Shown here piece by piece: positions 16,636-24,924 of a stretch of 64,000 bases of DNA; position 1 is the stretch's first letter, and the number at the start of each line of letters is the position of its first letter. The translations under genes were made by a program, and so were the position numbers. The notes beneath the pieces are model-generated. The model saw nothing but the letters and a program-made list of their open reading frames with translations. It was not told the DNA's origin and searched no databases. Source of the DNA: Acetobacterium wieringae (GTDB taxonomy: Bacteria > Bacillota > Clostridia > Eubacteriales > Eubacteriaceae); contig NZ_LKEU01000010.1 in the NCBI RefSeq assembly GCF_001766835.1, positions 124,001 through 188,000 of the forward strand, given 5' to 3'.

Positions 16636-17195
16636 AAAACAATCAATTCTTATTCCTCCTGGTCCTGACTTATTTTGCTTTGGGGTTTGTCAATATTCAC
16701 TTTGCCATTTTAGGTCTCATCTGTATGATATTACCCTTTATTTTATTATTTAGAAACCGTAAAAAGACCTGGTGCCAAGGCTACTGCCCCCGGGCCAGCC
16801 TGCTGAGCACGACCGGTAAACTTACTTCGAAATTATCGTTGAAAACGCCAGCCTTTTTTATCCAGGGTAAGATAAAATGGATTATGCTTATCTATTTTGG
16901 TATCAGCCTAACCTTTATCACCATGACCACCATTCGTGTTGGATTAGGCTTTTCACCCGCTTTGGAATACCTGCGTTTTCTGATTGTGATTCCCCTGCCA
17001 TTTGAAATGCCTCAATTGATCACATTTGAAAGACTCCCAGCCTGGTTGACGCATCTGTCCTACCGTTTTTATTCCATGATGATGACCACCACGTTTATCG
17101 GTGTGATCCTGTCACTGGTTTATAAACCACGCACCTGGTGCACCATCTGTCCCATTTCAACCATTTCCGGCGAGTATATAAAATATACACGTTGA
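16632..17195 (+). CDS. 4Fe-4S-type polytopic membrane protein (NapH-like)
   Basis: 187 residues from the ATG at 16632 inside the preceding stop. Several membrane segments flank two cysteine pairs: WCQGYCPRASLL (~45) and WCTICPISTISG near the C-terminus, as in membrane electron-transfer proteins of the NapH/Fer4_5 group. It lacks full CxxCxxCxxxCP ferredoxin motifs, so it may be a reduced member. Partner of the DUF6132-like gene; redox role inferred. Confidence 0.65.
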   Translation: MKNNQFLFLLVLTYFALGFVNIHFAILGLICMILPFILLFRNRKKTWCQGYCPRASLLSTTGKLTSKLSLKTPAFFIQGKIKWIMLIYFGISLTFITMTTIRVGLGFSPALEYLRFLIVIPLPFEMPQLITFERLPAWLTHLSYRFYSMMMTTTFIGVILSLVYKPRTWCTICPISTISGEYIKYTR

Positions 17196-17383
17196 CCTCT
17201 TGTACATTCCACAGAGTATGGTTGTTAAAATCAACACGCATCCGTATTCCACAGTGACGACAAATTCGATAAAACTTGACAATTCGCTACTCCTTGATAA
17301 CGCAACGCTTGCAGGGTTTATCAAACTCGCCAGACTCCTTACTGATAACCTTCGCTTTTACGAATTTTATTTTAATCAATGGA

Positions 17384-17412
17384 TTTACAATCAAAATAAA
17401 CTTAGTTATAAT
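17384..17412 (+). promoter_or_regulatory. Promoter of the 17439 gene
   Basis: TTTACA (17384-17389), 17-bp spacer, TATAAT (17407-17412). The stretch 17196-17383 shows no credible gene. Confidence 0.75.
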
Positions 17413-17438
17413 AAATAAAAAAATCTGGAGCGTTGTTT

Positions 17439-18143
17439 ATGAAGACATTTAAGTACAGTACGATTGTGACCCTGGTTCTGACGGTTTTATCTGCAATTGC
17501 GATTTTTGCGATTGACGATATAATCCCCGATTTAGTTGTCGACCCGTTTAAAAGTCATATTCTTAATAACCTCGATAACTACAATTCGTTTCTTTTTGGC
17601 ATCTTTACCGGATCGCTCGTCAGTCTGATTGTCGCAATTGTCAGTTATGCCACCGAACGCCGACGGTTGATTGCCGAAATCTGGAATAATGCCAGAAAAC
17701 TCAATGTCAATTTTAAGTTGCTGCTGCTCGACAACATTGACTATAACGGGCTGACACCTGAAAAACTGATTGAAACCGTTGAAAAACAGGCGTTTAACCG
17801 GCAGGTTCGCGAATGGCTGAGTTTTTACAGTGCGTCCTACCTGATCAGTATTACCCAGCTGGATTTTCTGTTCAATCGGGGAAAAACGATCAAACAGATC
17901 AAAGCGATTGATAAAAATGTCGACGTCTTAAAGTCCGTCGCCGACAGTCTGATGAATGCGTTTTTGAACAAGCAGCTGAACAACAACTATGGCGTCGTTG
18001 AGATTGAGAATGTCTTTAAAGTGATTAGCTATCAGGACGAGGAACAGGTGATTCAAACGATGGAGCGACAGCTGGATGACCTGCTGGCGTCTTTTAATAA
18101 AAACAATATCCGCCACCATATGAACATATCCCGGCAAGCGTAA
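17439..18143 (+). CDS. Hypothetical protein with two N-terminal membrane helices
   Basis: 234 residues from the ATG at 17439 (GGAG 8 bases upstream). Helix 1 lies near residues 7-27 (VTLVLTVLSAIAIFAI), helix 2 near 51-69 (FLFGIFTGSLVSLIVAIVSY); the remaining ~165 residues are charged, helical and cytoplasmic-looking. A near-consensus promoter precedes it. No homologous family recognised. Confidence 0.65.
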   Translation: MKTFKYSTIVTLVLTVLSAIAIFAIDDIIPDLVVDPFKSHILNNLDNYNSFLFGIFTGSLVSLIVAIVSYATERRRLIAEIWNNARKLNVNFKLLLLDNIDYNGLTPEKLIETVEKQAFNRQVREWLSFYSASYLISITQLDFLFNRGKTIKQIKAIDKNVDVLKSVADSLMNAFLNKQLNNNYGVVEIENVFKVISYQDEEQVIQTMERQLDDLLASFNKNNIRHHMNISRQA

Positions 18144-18173
18144 CACTACAATTGCTCTCTTCCGGGTATGTGT

Positions 18174-18247
18174 TCACTTTTTAGCGCCTTCATTTACCGC
18201 ATTAACTCGGTTTATCCTAAACTGCTTGATAACCTGTTTAATTTTCT
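18174..18247 (-). pseudogene. 3'-end remnant of a copy of the 20114 gene
   Basis: The minus strand reads QFRINRVNAVNEGAKK-stop, aligning with the C-terminus QFEMNRVNEVNEKDKK-stop of the gene at 20114-20461. No start or upstream coding remains. Confidence 0.7.
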
Positions 18248-18304
18248 CCGTTTTTGAATACCTCCGTTTTGCCACCCGGTTTTTGAAACGTTTTTTTGAA
18301 AAAT

Positions 18305-18382
18305 ACTGGCGTTTTAAGTGACCAGTGGGGGGTAGAATAATACCATCACATTGATCCCTGATGATGTAAAGAAAGGAGACCC
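18305..18382 (+). promoter_or_regulatory. Upstream region shared with the 25791 gene
   Basis: GGCGTTTTAAGTGACCAGTG, GGGTAGAATAATACCATCA and TGATCCCTGATGA, ending in AAAGAAAGGAG, align base for base with 25714-25784. TAGAATAAT offers a -10. Probably an ancient duplication of one promoter/leader. Confidence 0.65.
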
Positions 18383-18649
18383 ATGAAAAAAGAAATAAAA
18401 TTGTATACCTGGCCGTTTTGTCCGTATTCCAATGGTGCCAAAAAACTGCTTGATGAACGTGGAATTGCCTACACCGATGTTGATATTTTTAAGAATGACG
18501 ACCTGCGTTATCAGTTACAGGCAGAAACCCATCACTATAGCGTCCCCTTTATTTTTATCGGGGAAACCTGTATTGGCGGCTTTTCGGACCTGAAAAAACT
18601 CGACGAGGAAGGCGAACTGTCTGACTTGATTGACGAGATAAAGGATTAA
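18383..18649 (+). CDS. Glutaredoxin-like protein
   Basis: 88 residues. Thioredoxin fold with the dithiol active site WPFCPYSNGAKKLL (CPYS, Cys near residue 12), the cis-proline stretch YSVPFIFIGE, and the substrate-binding GGFSDLKKL. It reduces protein or small-molecule disulfides. AAAGGAG precedes the ATG and a terminator follows directly. Its promoter region is duplicated upstream of a truncated lipoprotein at 25791. Confidence 0.93.
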   Translation: MKKEIKLYTWPFCPYSNGAKKLLDERGIAYTDVDIFKNDDLRYQLQAETHHYSVPFIFIGETCIGGFSDLKKLDEEGELSDLIDEIKD

Positions 18650-18656
18650 TGCACAT

Positions 18657-18689
18657 AAAACGGCTATCTCACACTAGCCGTTTTTTCTT
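18657..18689 (+). terminator. Terminator after the glutaredoxin gene
   Basis: Stem AAAACGGCTA / TAGCCGTTTT, 8-base loop, T-run. No gene is seen from here to 18866. Confidence 0.9.
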
Positions 18690-18866
18690 CGTCTAAAATA
18701 TCCATAAAGATGGTTTGATGCCTCACGCAGCGGTTGTTTAGCGCATCATAAAGATTTCATTGCGCTGATTGTTTCGGATTGTCGAAGCTTTAATGTCGTT
18801 AAAACAATATATCGCCGCTATGGCAGATTGGCTGTGACAGCCTCACATCAAATGTGCCCAACGTTT

Positions 18867-19319
18867 TTAATCAAAGTGAATCGGCATGGTCTTAATCGCT
18901 GCGCCAACAACAGCTGCTGTGATCGCAACAATATCAATCCCCATCGGAAATCGAAAAAGCAAACTGATTGCAAGGTAGACACAGCAAAGCAATGTCATTT
19001 TTAAAAACACCTTTAAATGCGCCCCTGCATATGCTTTTCTTTTTTCACTGCCCGCTGCTTTTGCTTCCTCAAAGCTGGGCCCGCCATTAATCCAGTAGAC
19101 ATATTCACCAGCATAAATCATCCACATTAATCCATCAATGGCAAGCACCATGAACATCAGGATCATTTTAACCTCAGCACCCGCCCCCCAAGTAATCTTT
19201 AAGTGTTCCTGCATTATTCTGTTGATCCCCATTGGCATCAGGGTGCTTGCTGCCAGAAAGAACAGCAGCCACAAAACCAATGGTTTGTAAGTCTTTTTAT
19301 ATGCTTGCTGATTCATCAT
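18867..19319 (-). CDS. Unknown integral membrane protein
   Basis: About 151 residues from the tandem ATGs at 19319/19316, which overlap the stop of the TfoX-like gene. Hydrophobic segments: LVLWLLFFLAASTLMPMG, VKMILMFMVLAIDGLMWMIY, FLKMTLLCCVYLAISLLF and DIVAITAAVVGAAIK, so three or four helices. A charged loop with FEEAKAAGSEKRKAYAGAHL separates the second and third. No family recognised; probably co-expressed with the TfoX-like protein. Confidence 0.65.
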   Translation of the reverse strand: MMNQQAYKKTYKPLVLWLLFFLAASTLMPMGINRIMQEHLKITWGAGAEVKMILMFMVLAIDGLMWMIYAGEYVYWINGGPSFEEAKAAGSEKRKAYAGAHLKVFLKMTLLCCVYLAISLLFRFPMGIDIVAITAAVVGAAIKTMPIHFD

Positions 19320-19651
19320 TTTTTCTTTTTCTTGGGTTTGGGCATTGGCAGTTCCTGATAGCTGGCCCGCAACAATTCCCCCAGCCACTCCCGGTCATCC
19401 AATGATTCAATCAAAAACTGTGGCTTGGCCCCGGGGTATGGCAGCCCCTCCTCAACGGTTGTCAGGTGTTCTTCGATCATGGAACGCCCCACTTCGGTTT
19501 TCTTTAAAAAAAACTGATTATCGCAGATCAGACCCACAATTTTTTCGTCAAGATAGATGCCATATTCGCCAAACATTTTTCTGCAGCTGACGTTTCCCGC
19601 TGCCATTAGTTGATCACAAACATACTCTGCAAATTCCTTACTGGTTGCCAT
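19316..19651 (-). CDS. TfoX N-terminal domain protein
   Basis: 111 residues. Matches the TfoX N-terminal domain: FAEYVCDQLMAAGNVSCRKM then FGEYGIYLDEKIVGLI, and PYPGAKPQFLIE. In proteobacteria TfoX promotes competence; the stand-alone domain in Firmicutes has no settled role. The C-terminus is a lysine run. Remnants of its C-terminus (19987-20045) and N-terminus (27820-27881) exist elsewhere in the window. Confidence 0.88.
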   Translation of the reverse strand: MATSKEFAEYVCDQLMAAGNVSCRKMFGEYGIYLDEKIVGLICDNQFFLKKTEVGRSMIEEHLTTVEEGLPYPGAKPQFLIESLDDREWLGELLRASYQELPMPKPKKKKK

Positions 19652-19698
19652 TGTTATCTCCTTTTATATTCTGGTCAGATACAAGCCGACAAACTACC

Positions 19699-19748
19699 TT
19701 ACGCGCCAATTATTTTAACCAGCGCCCGCTTTTCCCGTTTTCCTTCAC
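19699..19748 (-). pseudogene. 3'-end remnant of a yjbQ copy
   Basis: The minus strand reads EGKREKRALVKIIGA-stop, aligning with [19 protein letters not shown] at the end of the intact yjbQ at 28530. The dispersed repeat copy at 19768 lies immediately beside it. Confidence 0.75.
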
Positions 19749-19767
19749 ATAACACAGGCATAACTCG

Positions 19768-19792
19768 GGGACGTTTCGTTCGTCATATTCCG
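19768..19792 (+). repeat. Dispersed repeat, copy D
   Basis: GGGACGTTTCGTTCGTCATA followed by TTCCG, the longest match to the core. It separates the yjbQ remnant from membrane-protein and tfoX remnants. Confidence 0.75.
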
Positions 19793-19876
19793 GTTAGACA
19801 AAGGTGCTGTTTTTTTACATTTCATCGACTTGTGTTTATCATAAACTGACCCATATTTGATTAATTATACCATCCA

Positions 19877-19939
19877 TCAGCCTTTTGGTCTCACAATATT
19901 TTGAAACCATTTGTAACCAAATAGTGCCCCCATTGCTTT
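19877..19939 (-). pseudogene. 3'-end remnant of a copy of the 15665 membrane-protein gene
   Basis: The minus strand reads AMGALFGYKWFQNIVRPKG-stop, versus ALGALFGVKWFQNIVKPKG-stop in the intact gene. Nothing upstream of the fragment matches the rest of that gene. Confidence 0.75.
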
Positions 19940-19986
19940 CCCCAGTACCGTCTCAATTGTTGGATACTCCCCTCTGTGATGCAAGA

Positions 19987-20045
19987 TCATTTTTTCTTCG
20001 GATTGAGCAATGGTAGTTACTGATAGGCAGACCGCAATTACAAAC
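19987..20045 (-). pseudogene. 3'-end remnant of a tfoX-like copy
   Basis: Nucleotides align with the last ~60 bases of the tfoX-like gene (CTATCAGTAACTACCATTGC here, CTATCAGGAACTGCCAATGC there) but the frame is disrupted. It sits directly after the membrane-protein remnant. Confidence 0.65.
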
Positions 20046-20113
20046 TTATCTCTGACAATTTCTGTATTAGACAGAATTCACAACCACACAATAACCATCT
20101 TCTTGATACTCAT

Positions 20114-20461
20114 TCATTTTTTATCTTTTTCATTTACCTCATTAACCCGGTTCATTTCAAACTGATCCATCACCTGTGACAGATTTTCCGAATTCATTAG
20201 CGCTGTTGGGAAATCAGAAATCGAAAGTGAATTGACCCACGAAACCGCTTGATCTTTATTTTGCGGTTTATCGGACAATGGCAAAATACGAATATTGTAG
20301 TCAACAATGGGAATGTCGTTTTCAACTAAGATGGTTTCCAAAGCTTTGGCAACTTCAGCAATTTTATCATAGGAAACATCTTCACTAAACAACGTCACAT
20401 CGATCGTAATAGGCAATGGCGGATTGTGGATATCCACTTGCATGTCGCGCTCAAGTAACAA
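20114..20461 (-). CDS. Hypothetical protein, possibly 5'-truncated
   Basis: 115 residues from a TTG at 20461 (AAGGAAG upstream) or 109 from the ATG at 20443. It begins ERDMQVDIHNPPLPITIDVT and ends NRVNEVNEKDKK. Alternating strands and helices suggest a small alpha/beta domain; no family is recognised. The frame stays open back to a stop at 20507 that is also the end of a decayed ferredoxin gene, so its original 5' end may be lost. A 3'-end remnant of a second copy is at 18174. Confidence 0.5.
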   Translation of the reverse strand: MLLERDMQVDIHNPPLPITIDVTLFSEDVSYDKIAEVAKALETILVENDIPIVDYNIRILPLSDKPQNKDQAVSWVNSLSISDFPTALMNSENLSQVMDQFEMNRVNEVNEKDKK

Positions 20462-20506
20462 GAAATTCGCTTCCTTGACAAAACGAAATGCAAGGCTTAC
20501 TTGTTT

Positions 20507-20791
20507 CTATATGTGTAGTCCCTTTTGGGGGCATTCCTCAATGCATTTGAATCACAGAATACATTCCGTTCCATTTATCCGTTTTCGAGAATTATTTGTC
20601 ATCTCAACATTCATCGGACATACCTTTTTACAGCGGCCACAGCCGTTGCACTTTTCTTCATCTATTTTAATCCTAAGCAGTGAGAAATAACTCGCCGGTT
20701 TTAAAAAGATTGTAATGGGACAAATATATTTACAAAATGCACGGTTATCCTTGCAATCAAATGCAAGAATTGTTCCAATACCAAAGTACAT
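20507..20791 (-). pseudogene. Truncated 4Fe-4S membrane protein (NapH-like) remnant
   Basis: The frame opens mid-protein (RAFCKYICPITIFLKPASYF), then CNGCGRCKKVCPMNVEM, then ECIL, an in-frame TGA at 20552-20554, and FKCIEECPQKGLHI-stop. The TGA falls where the second Cys of a CxxCxxCxxxCP motif is expected. The N-terminal membrane half is missing and no ribosome binding site is seen, so this is best read as a pseudogene; selenocysteine is a remote alternative. Confidence 0.6.
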
Positions 20792-20957
20792 GATATTTCA
20801 AATTATAAGCTATAAAACATGATCTGAGATAAGTTTGACACCTGAAACACAAACAAATCAATGTTGGCAATACTAACAAAATTATAATTATTGCCGATAA
20901 TAGAAAAGATAATGAATATAAAGACACACCAATTTGCAAAAAGGGGGCAATGTTTCG

Positions 20958-21737
20958 ATGAAAATAAGTTCTGTTGTTAAAAATTTCTATAGCAGCTACA
21001 ATCAAATGACAGAAAGTCAAAAATCAATAAAAAAAAGCCAATCATCCAGTCAGTCTGTTTCAAAAAAAACGGATACGCTTAGTATTTCAAAAGAAGCCTA
21101 TGAAACGCCGGGAAGTGACGAGACAATGCGTGCCACATCAGGAAAAGACTCGCTTGGAATAACCAAGGGCGAGAAAGCAAACAGTTTTGTTATCCATTTT
21201 TCTGATTCCGCAATGGTTAGCAGGGCTATTTCAAGAGGCTATCTTACCGTTAACGGTGTCGATATCCAGCTTTCTGATGATGTAAAAAAGCAATTAGCGG
21301 AAATCGACCAGCAGGCCCAGGCGGATCGGGAAGCGGCCTTTAATCAACGTAATCTGGCCCATAATCTGGCGGTCTCCAAACAACAAAGTGAATCCTGGGC
21401 CAATGCCTACAAAGATTTAGCGGAAGCGATTGAAATCGCCGCCAAAATTTCTGCGGGCGGAAAAGTGTCCAGTTCTGACCTGAAAAAATTAATGGAGACA
21501 AGTCCGCAGCTGTATGCGATGGCAATGGCTGCAAAGATGATGGCAGAAAGTCAGGAAAGACAGGAAAGACAGACTGAAACAACTGGCAATGAAGAAACAG
21601 GTAAAAGTAATGCCACCACTCAAGGCGTTAGCTGGTCCGATTTTGAATGGAAGTCTTATGAAGCACAGATGCATGTCACCTTAGATGGAACGCCATCCGT
21701 TACCAGTGTCGAAAAAGGAGAATTTATTCTTGAATAA
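20958..21737 (+). CDS. Hypothetical Ser/Gln-rich protein
   Basis: 259 residues from the ATG at 20958, behind AAGGGGG. The N-terminus (MKISSVVKNFYSSYNQMTES) and the motif TDTLSISKEA recall a group of short clostridial proteins with LSISxEA motifs, often linked to secretion or flagellar-type assemblies, but this is only a resemblance. The middle is helical and Ala/Gln-rich with likely coiled coil (DVKKQLAEIDQQAQADREAA). No signal peptide or membrane segment. Function unknown. Confidence 0.65.
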   Translation: MKISSVVKNFYSSYNQMTESQKSIKKSQSSSQSVSKKTDTLSISKEAYETPGSDETMRATSGKDSLGITKGEKANSFVIHFSDSAMVSRAISRGYLTVNGVDIQLSDDVKKQLAEIDQQAQADREAAFNQRNLAHNLAVSKQQSESWANAYKDLAEAIEIAAKISAGGKVSSSDLKKLMETSPQLYAMAMAAKMMAESQERQERQTETTGNEETGKSNATTQGVSWSDFEWKSYEAQMHVTLDGTPSVTSVEKGEFILE

Positions 21738-21854
21738 TAAAAATGCGCCCTCAAAACCCAGTGCAATCATTTCAAAAACGACAAATACGATAATTGGCAT
21801 CTAAATTTTAAGAAATCTCACCCGTTTCCTCTCAACAAATAGATATTTTTATGC

Positions 21855-22835
21855 TTATTCTTCTTTAATCACTAGCCCGCCCCCTGATTCGTGCTCCCTG
21901 TCCGCATTTTCATATAAAGCAGCAATATCCTGGATTCTGCGTTTCATTTCCGCACGGATATGGGGCGGCTCCAAGCACTCGCATTTATCGCCAAAACTTA
22001 AAAGAATCGTGAAGTAATAGTCGTTCTCGATGAAGGGAAAATAAGCAATGTAATGGTCATCGCCGTCTGGCAAAATGTGTTCATACGGGCAATAATCAAG
22101 AACCCGGTCGAGGATCGATTGATGAATGCGGATTTTAATTTTTGTCTGCATCGTCGCCAGCGTATCCGAAAAATCCAACTCCAGTTTGTGATGTTCTCGT
22201 GGTACAAACGTTTTTTCTTCCATTTGCAGGTTTGAGATGCGGGACAGTTTGAATAAGCGAAAATCACTTCGTTTGTGGCAATACCCATGCCAATACCAAT
22301 GATTACTTTTTAATAACAGCTGATACGGCTCGGCTGTTCGGGCGGTTTTATTGCCATGGCGGTCGGCATAGTCAAAGGATAGCAGCTTGTGTTCCTGTAA
22401 CGCTGTTTTGACAATTTCCAAATAGGCTTGTATATTCCGGTTGCCCATCCATGGACTTAAATCGATATAAATCTGATTTGCCTTCAGTTCAATGTCTTTG
22501 GCGCTGTCGGCGGGAATAAAGCTCTTAACTTTGGCCAGGGCGTTTACCAGTTCATCCCCCCGAATCATTGTTGAAAGATTAGAAAGACCCATCAGGATCG
22601 CCGAAAGGTCGGCCGTCGAAAATACTTTTTTATCAACCTTGTACGTATCCATGATGGCAAAGCCACCGCCCACTCCCGGTGTCGAACAAACAGGAATACC
22701 CGCCATGTTGATCGCATCGATGTCACGATAAATGGTGCGGGGGGACACTTCAAACAGATCTGCCAACTCCTGTGCGCCGATCCGCTCTTTTTCAAGAAGA
22801 ATCATAATAATACTAATCAGCCGGTCCACTTTCAT
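21855..22835 (-). CDS. YafY-type regulator (HTH plus WYL domain)
   Basis: 326 residues from the ATG at 22835. An upstream ATG at 22877 overlaps the -10 box, so it cannot be the start of a transcript from that promoter. N-terminal HTH: LISIIMILLEKERIGAQELA then DLFEVSPRTIYRDIDAINMA, followed by the GVGGGFAIM wing. The middle holds the WYL ligand-binding domain (LLKSNHWYWHGYCHKRSDFR). Divergent from the DJ-1/PfpI gene, with promoters overlapping in 105 bases, so it very likely controls that gene and itself. Confidence 0.9.
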   Translation of the reverse strand: MKVDRLISIIMILLEKERIGAQELADLFEVSPRTIYRDIDAINMAGIPVCSTPGVGGGFAIMDTYKVDKKVFSTADLSAILMGLSNLSTMIRGDELVNALAKVKSFIPADSAKDIELKANQIYIDLSPWMGNRNIQAYLEIVKTALQEHKLLSFDYADRHGNKTARTAEPYQLLLKSNHWYWHGYCHKRSDFRLFKLSRISNLQMEEKTFVPREHHKLELDFSDTLATMQTKIKIRIHQSILDRVLDYCPYEHILPDGDDHYIAYFPFIENDYYFTILLSFGDKCECLEPPHIRAEMKRRIQDIAALYENADREHESGGGLVIKEE

Positions 22836-22875
22836 CGGATCGCCGCCTTTCAATTTTTTAACTTTCTTTTTTTTC

Positions 22876-22921
22876 ATTGTAAATTATGGCCATACTGTTG
22901 TCAACAATTGCAAGGTATAAT
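22876..22921. promoter_or_regulatory. Divergent promoters of the WYL regulator and DJ-1 genes
   Basis: Minus strand: TTGACA (22899-22904), 17-bp spacer, TACAAT (22876-22881). Plus strand: TATAAT (22916-22921) with a poor -35, which suits an activated promoter. TTGTCAACAATTGCAA between them is a partial palindrome. Confidence 0.75.
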
Positions 22922-22982
22922 AAAAGAGCAACCAGGCATTACCTGTTTACATTTTAAAACACAATGAAAATGGAGGAAATTT

Positions 22983-23621
22983 ATGTTTACGATCTATGTT
23001 TACGTTCTTGATACCTTGGCCGACTGGGAACTGGGCTATGTTACGGCAGAGCTTAATTCTGGTCGCTTTTTTAAAAAGGGCGCCCCACCGGTCTCGCTCA
23101 AAACAGTTTGCGCTACCAAAGCACCGATTACAACCATGGGCGGGATGACAGTCGTACCCGATTGCCTGATTGATGAGCTTGTGATGAGCAAAACAAGCGT
23201 CCTGCTCTTGCCGGGTGCCGATACCTGGAACGACCCCAAGCATAGCGCAATCATTAAAAAAGCCAGCGAATTTCTCGCTTCCGGTGCGACAGTAGGGGCC
23301 ATCTGCGGGGCAACTGCTGCGCTTGCCAACTTTGGGCTATTAGATAATCGTCCGCATACCAGCAATGGCCCGGGATTTCTTGAAATCTTCTGTCCCGCTT
23401 ATAAAGGCCAGGAATTTTATCTCGACCAGCCATCGGTTTCCGATCACAACCTGATTACGGCAAGTTCCACCGGCGCTTTGTTGTGGGCCAGACAGATCAT
23501 TGAGCATTTGGATCTTTTTCAGGCAGACACCCTGGCCGCCTGGTATGATTATTTCAGTTCCGGCGAGCCCAAGCATTTTTTTGCCCTCATGGCGACCTTG
23601 CCGTCTGGCGATAACAACTGA
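22983..23621 (+). CDS. DJ-1/PfpI family protein
   Basis: 212 residues. Class-I glutamine-amidotransferase-like fold with the nucleophile elbow VGAICGATAALA (Cys near residue 102) and SSTGALLWA later. Family members act as glyoxalases, deglycases, chaperones or amidases; sequence alone cannot tell. AATGGAGG precedes the start. Likely target of the divergent WYL regulator. Confidence 0.88.
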   Translation: MFTIYVYVLDTLADWELGYVTAELNSGRFFKKGAPPVSLKTVCATKAPITTMGGMTVVPDCLIDELVMSKTSVLLLPGADTWNDPKHSAIIKKASEFLASGATVGAICGATAALANFGLLDNRPHTSNGPGFLEIFCPAYKGQEFYLDQPSVSDHNLITASSTGALLWARQIIEHLDLFQADTLAAWYDYFSSGEPKHFFALMATLPSGDNN

Positions 23622-23949
23622 GCGACTATTGTAATAAATAGCACAGCGCCATCGATCATACGGGATGGCTGTTTTGCACGACTTTCTGAACCTTGAATTT
23701 AATTCTTAAAACCTTCTTTACTTCATTCCGAAAGATACCGAATTAACGATGAAAAATAAATATCCGGTTGAGTTTTGGGTAAAAATATTTCACGACCGAA
23801 AAAATCAGGCCGAGAAAAGTTTGCGTCTGAGAAATTCCCGGTCAAAAACATGGACTCACGCAAATTGAGTCGCTTAAAAAATCTCGGTAAATTCGAAAAT
23901 TGCAACATCGCTTTCGGAAAGGTTTGCACATTTGAAGGAGAAGGATTTA
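23622..23949. other. Gene-poor spacer before tnpV
   Basis: Nothing convincing. A 39-codon frame from about 23750 has no ribosome binding site and no recognisable family. Confidence 0.5.
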
Positions 23950-24327
23950 ATGAACTCGGATCAATCCAAAATCGACCCGACCCTAACACCCGTCATTCAA
24001 AATGAGTATTTCGACAACAATACCCTTGATGCGTTTCATGTCATCAACCAGTCAGAAATCGGAAAATATGAGGCGCTGCGTTATCGTTATCTCAAAGAGC
24101 ATAAGCAACACTTATTCCTGGAGCTGTTTTTCCAGGATAAACTCGGCGAACACCTGCGGACAGTCGAACAGTCGGCCCGCAATCGGCTCGATCAGATCAT
24201 GGGGTGCCTTCTGGCTAGACATCCGGCGCCTGACCCGAAAACCAGCCCGTTAACCTGGGTATGGCACATGAACCAGCTCAAGGAACAGGCCCATGCCATT
24301 GTCGTTTCGGAACTGATTTACAACTAG
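23950..24327 (+). CDS. TnpV-family transposon-associated protein
   Basis: 125 residues from the ATG at 23950 (GAAGGAGAAGG upstream). Matches the TnpV pattern: IGKYEALRYRYLKEHKQHLF, DKLGEHLRTVEQSARNRLDQ, then WVWHMNQLKEQAHAIVVSEL with a terminal IYN. TnpV proteins are carried by clostridial integrative and conjugative elements; their action is unclear. No integrase, relaxase or att site is nearby, so this seems to be a stranded piece of such an element. Confidence 0.85.
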   Translation: MNSDQSKIDPTLTPVIQNEYFDNNTLDAFHVINQSEIGKYEALRYRYLKEHKQHLFLELFFQDKLGEHLRTVEQSARNRLDQIMGCLLARHPAPDPKTSPLTWVWHMNQLKEQAHAIVVSELIYN

Positions 24328-24373
24328 AAGCAACACAAACACGAAACGAAGCGTTTTTCTTCGTTTGAAACTA

Positions 24374-24406
24374 TCAAAAAGTCAGCTAAACCAGCTGACT
24401 TTTTGT
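24374..24406 (+). terminator. Terminator after tnpV
   Basis: Stem AAAAAGTCAGCT / AGCTGACTTTTT with a short loop, preceded by a second hairpin at 24341-24362. Confidence 0.88.
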
Positions 24407-24462
24407 TATACTAATGTTTAGTGCCAGATGCTAACTTGCTACTTCATGAATTATTCAAATTA

Positions 24463-24919
24463 TTAAGTTGTCAAACCTTTTTTTTTAATAATCAATGCCA
24501 TAAAAAACATATAATCCCAAAATGGCCGTAAAAGCGGTTGCCGCAAATACGCTAAACCTTTCAGTAACACCAAAATAATCAATTGTACTAATCCCGTGCC
24601 AATTGCTCCGATTAACATACTTGATAGGCTAATTGTCGCAAGCACTGCCATGGACACATATTTTTTCTCTCGATAATCATCGGTTTTATCCGCAAGTGTA
24701 TCATAGGCTTGATCGTAGCCGCAGATGTCATGACAGCTCAGTATGACTTCGCCCTCGCCTTCATCAATATAGACTATTCTTCCATATGATGTTTCTACTT
24801 TATTCTGGTATGTTTCAAATCGTGCCGATGCTTTTTTCTATTCGAGATTAAATTTTATTGCGATCACGCCAATACAACTAAGATTCCGCTAATAATCATA
24901 ATAACTTTTTTCTTCTTCA
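24463..24919 (-). pseudogene. Alpha/beta-hydrolase N-terminus fused to a membrane-protein tail, decayed
   Basis: From a TTG near 24919, just after the TetR stop, the frame gives a signal-like KKKKVIMIISGILVVLA, then TGA and TAA stops. In another frame it resumes as VETSYGRIVYIDEGEGEVIL then SCHDICGYDQAYDTLADKTD, like the start of an alpha/beta hydrolase with its oxyanion region. After DDYREKKYVS it changes to strongly hydrophobic sequence (LATISLSSMLIGAIGTGLVQ) unrelated to a hydrolase. At least one frameshift plus a chimeric join: not functional. Confidence 0.65.
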
Positions 24920-24924
24920 AATGA

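Noticed and set aside
17200..17418. 72-codon frame upstream of the 17439 gene
   Set aside because: It overlaps the promoter of the next gene, has no ribosome binding site and no protein-like pattern.
22836..22877. Earlier ATG at 22877 for the WYL regulator
   Set aside because: This ATG overlaps the -10 box of the minus-strand promoter and so would not be transcribed from it.
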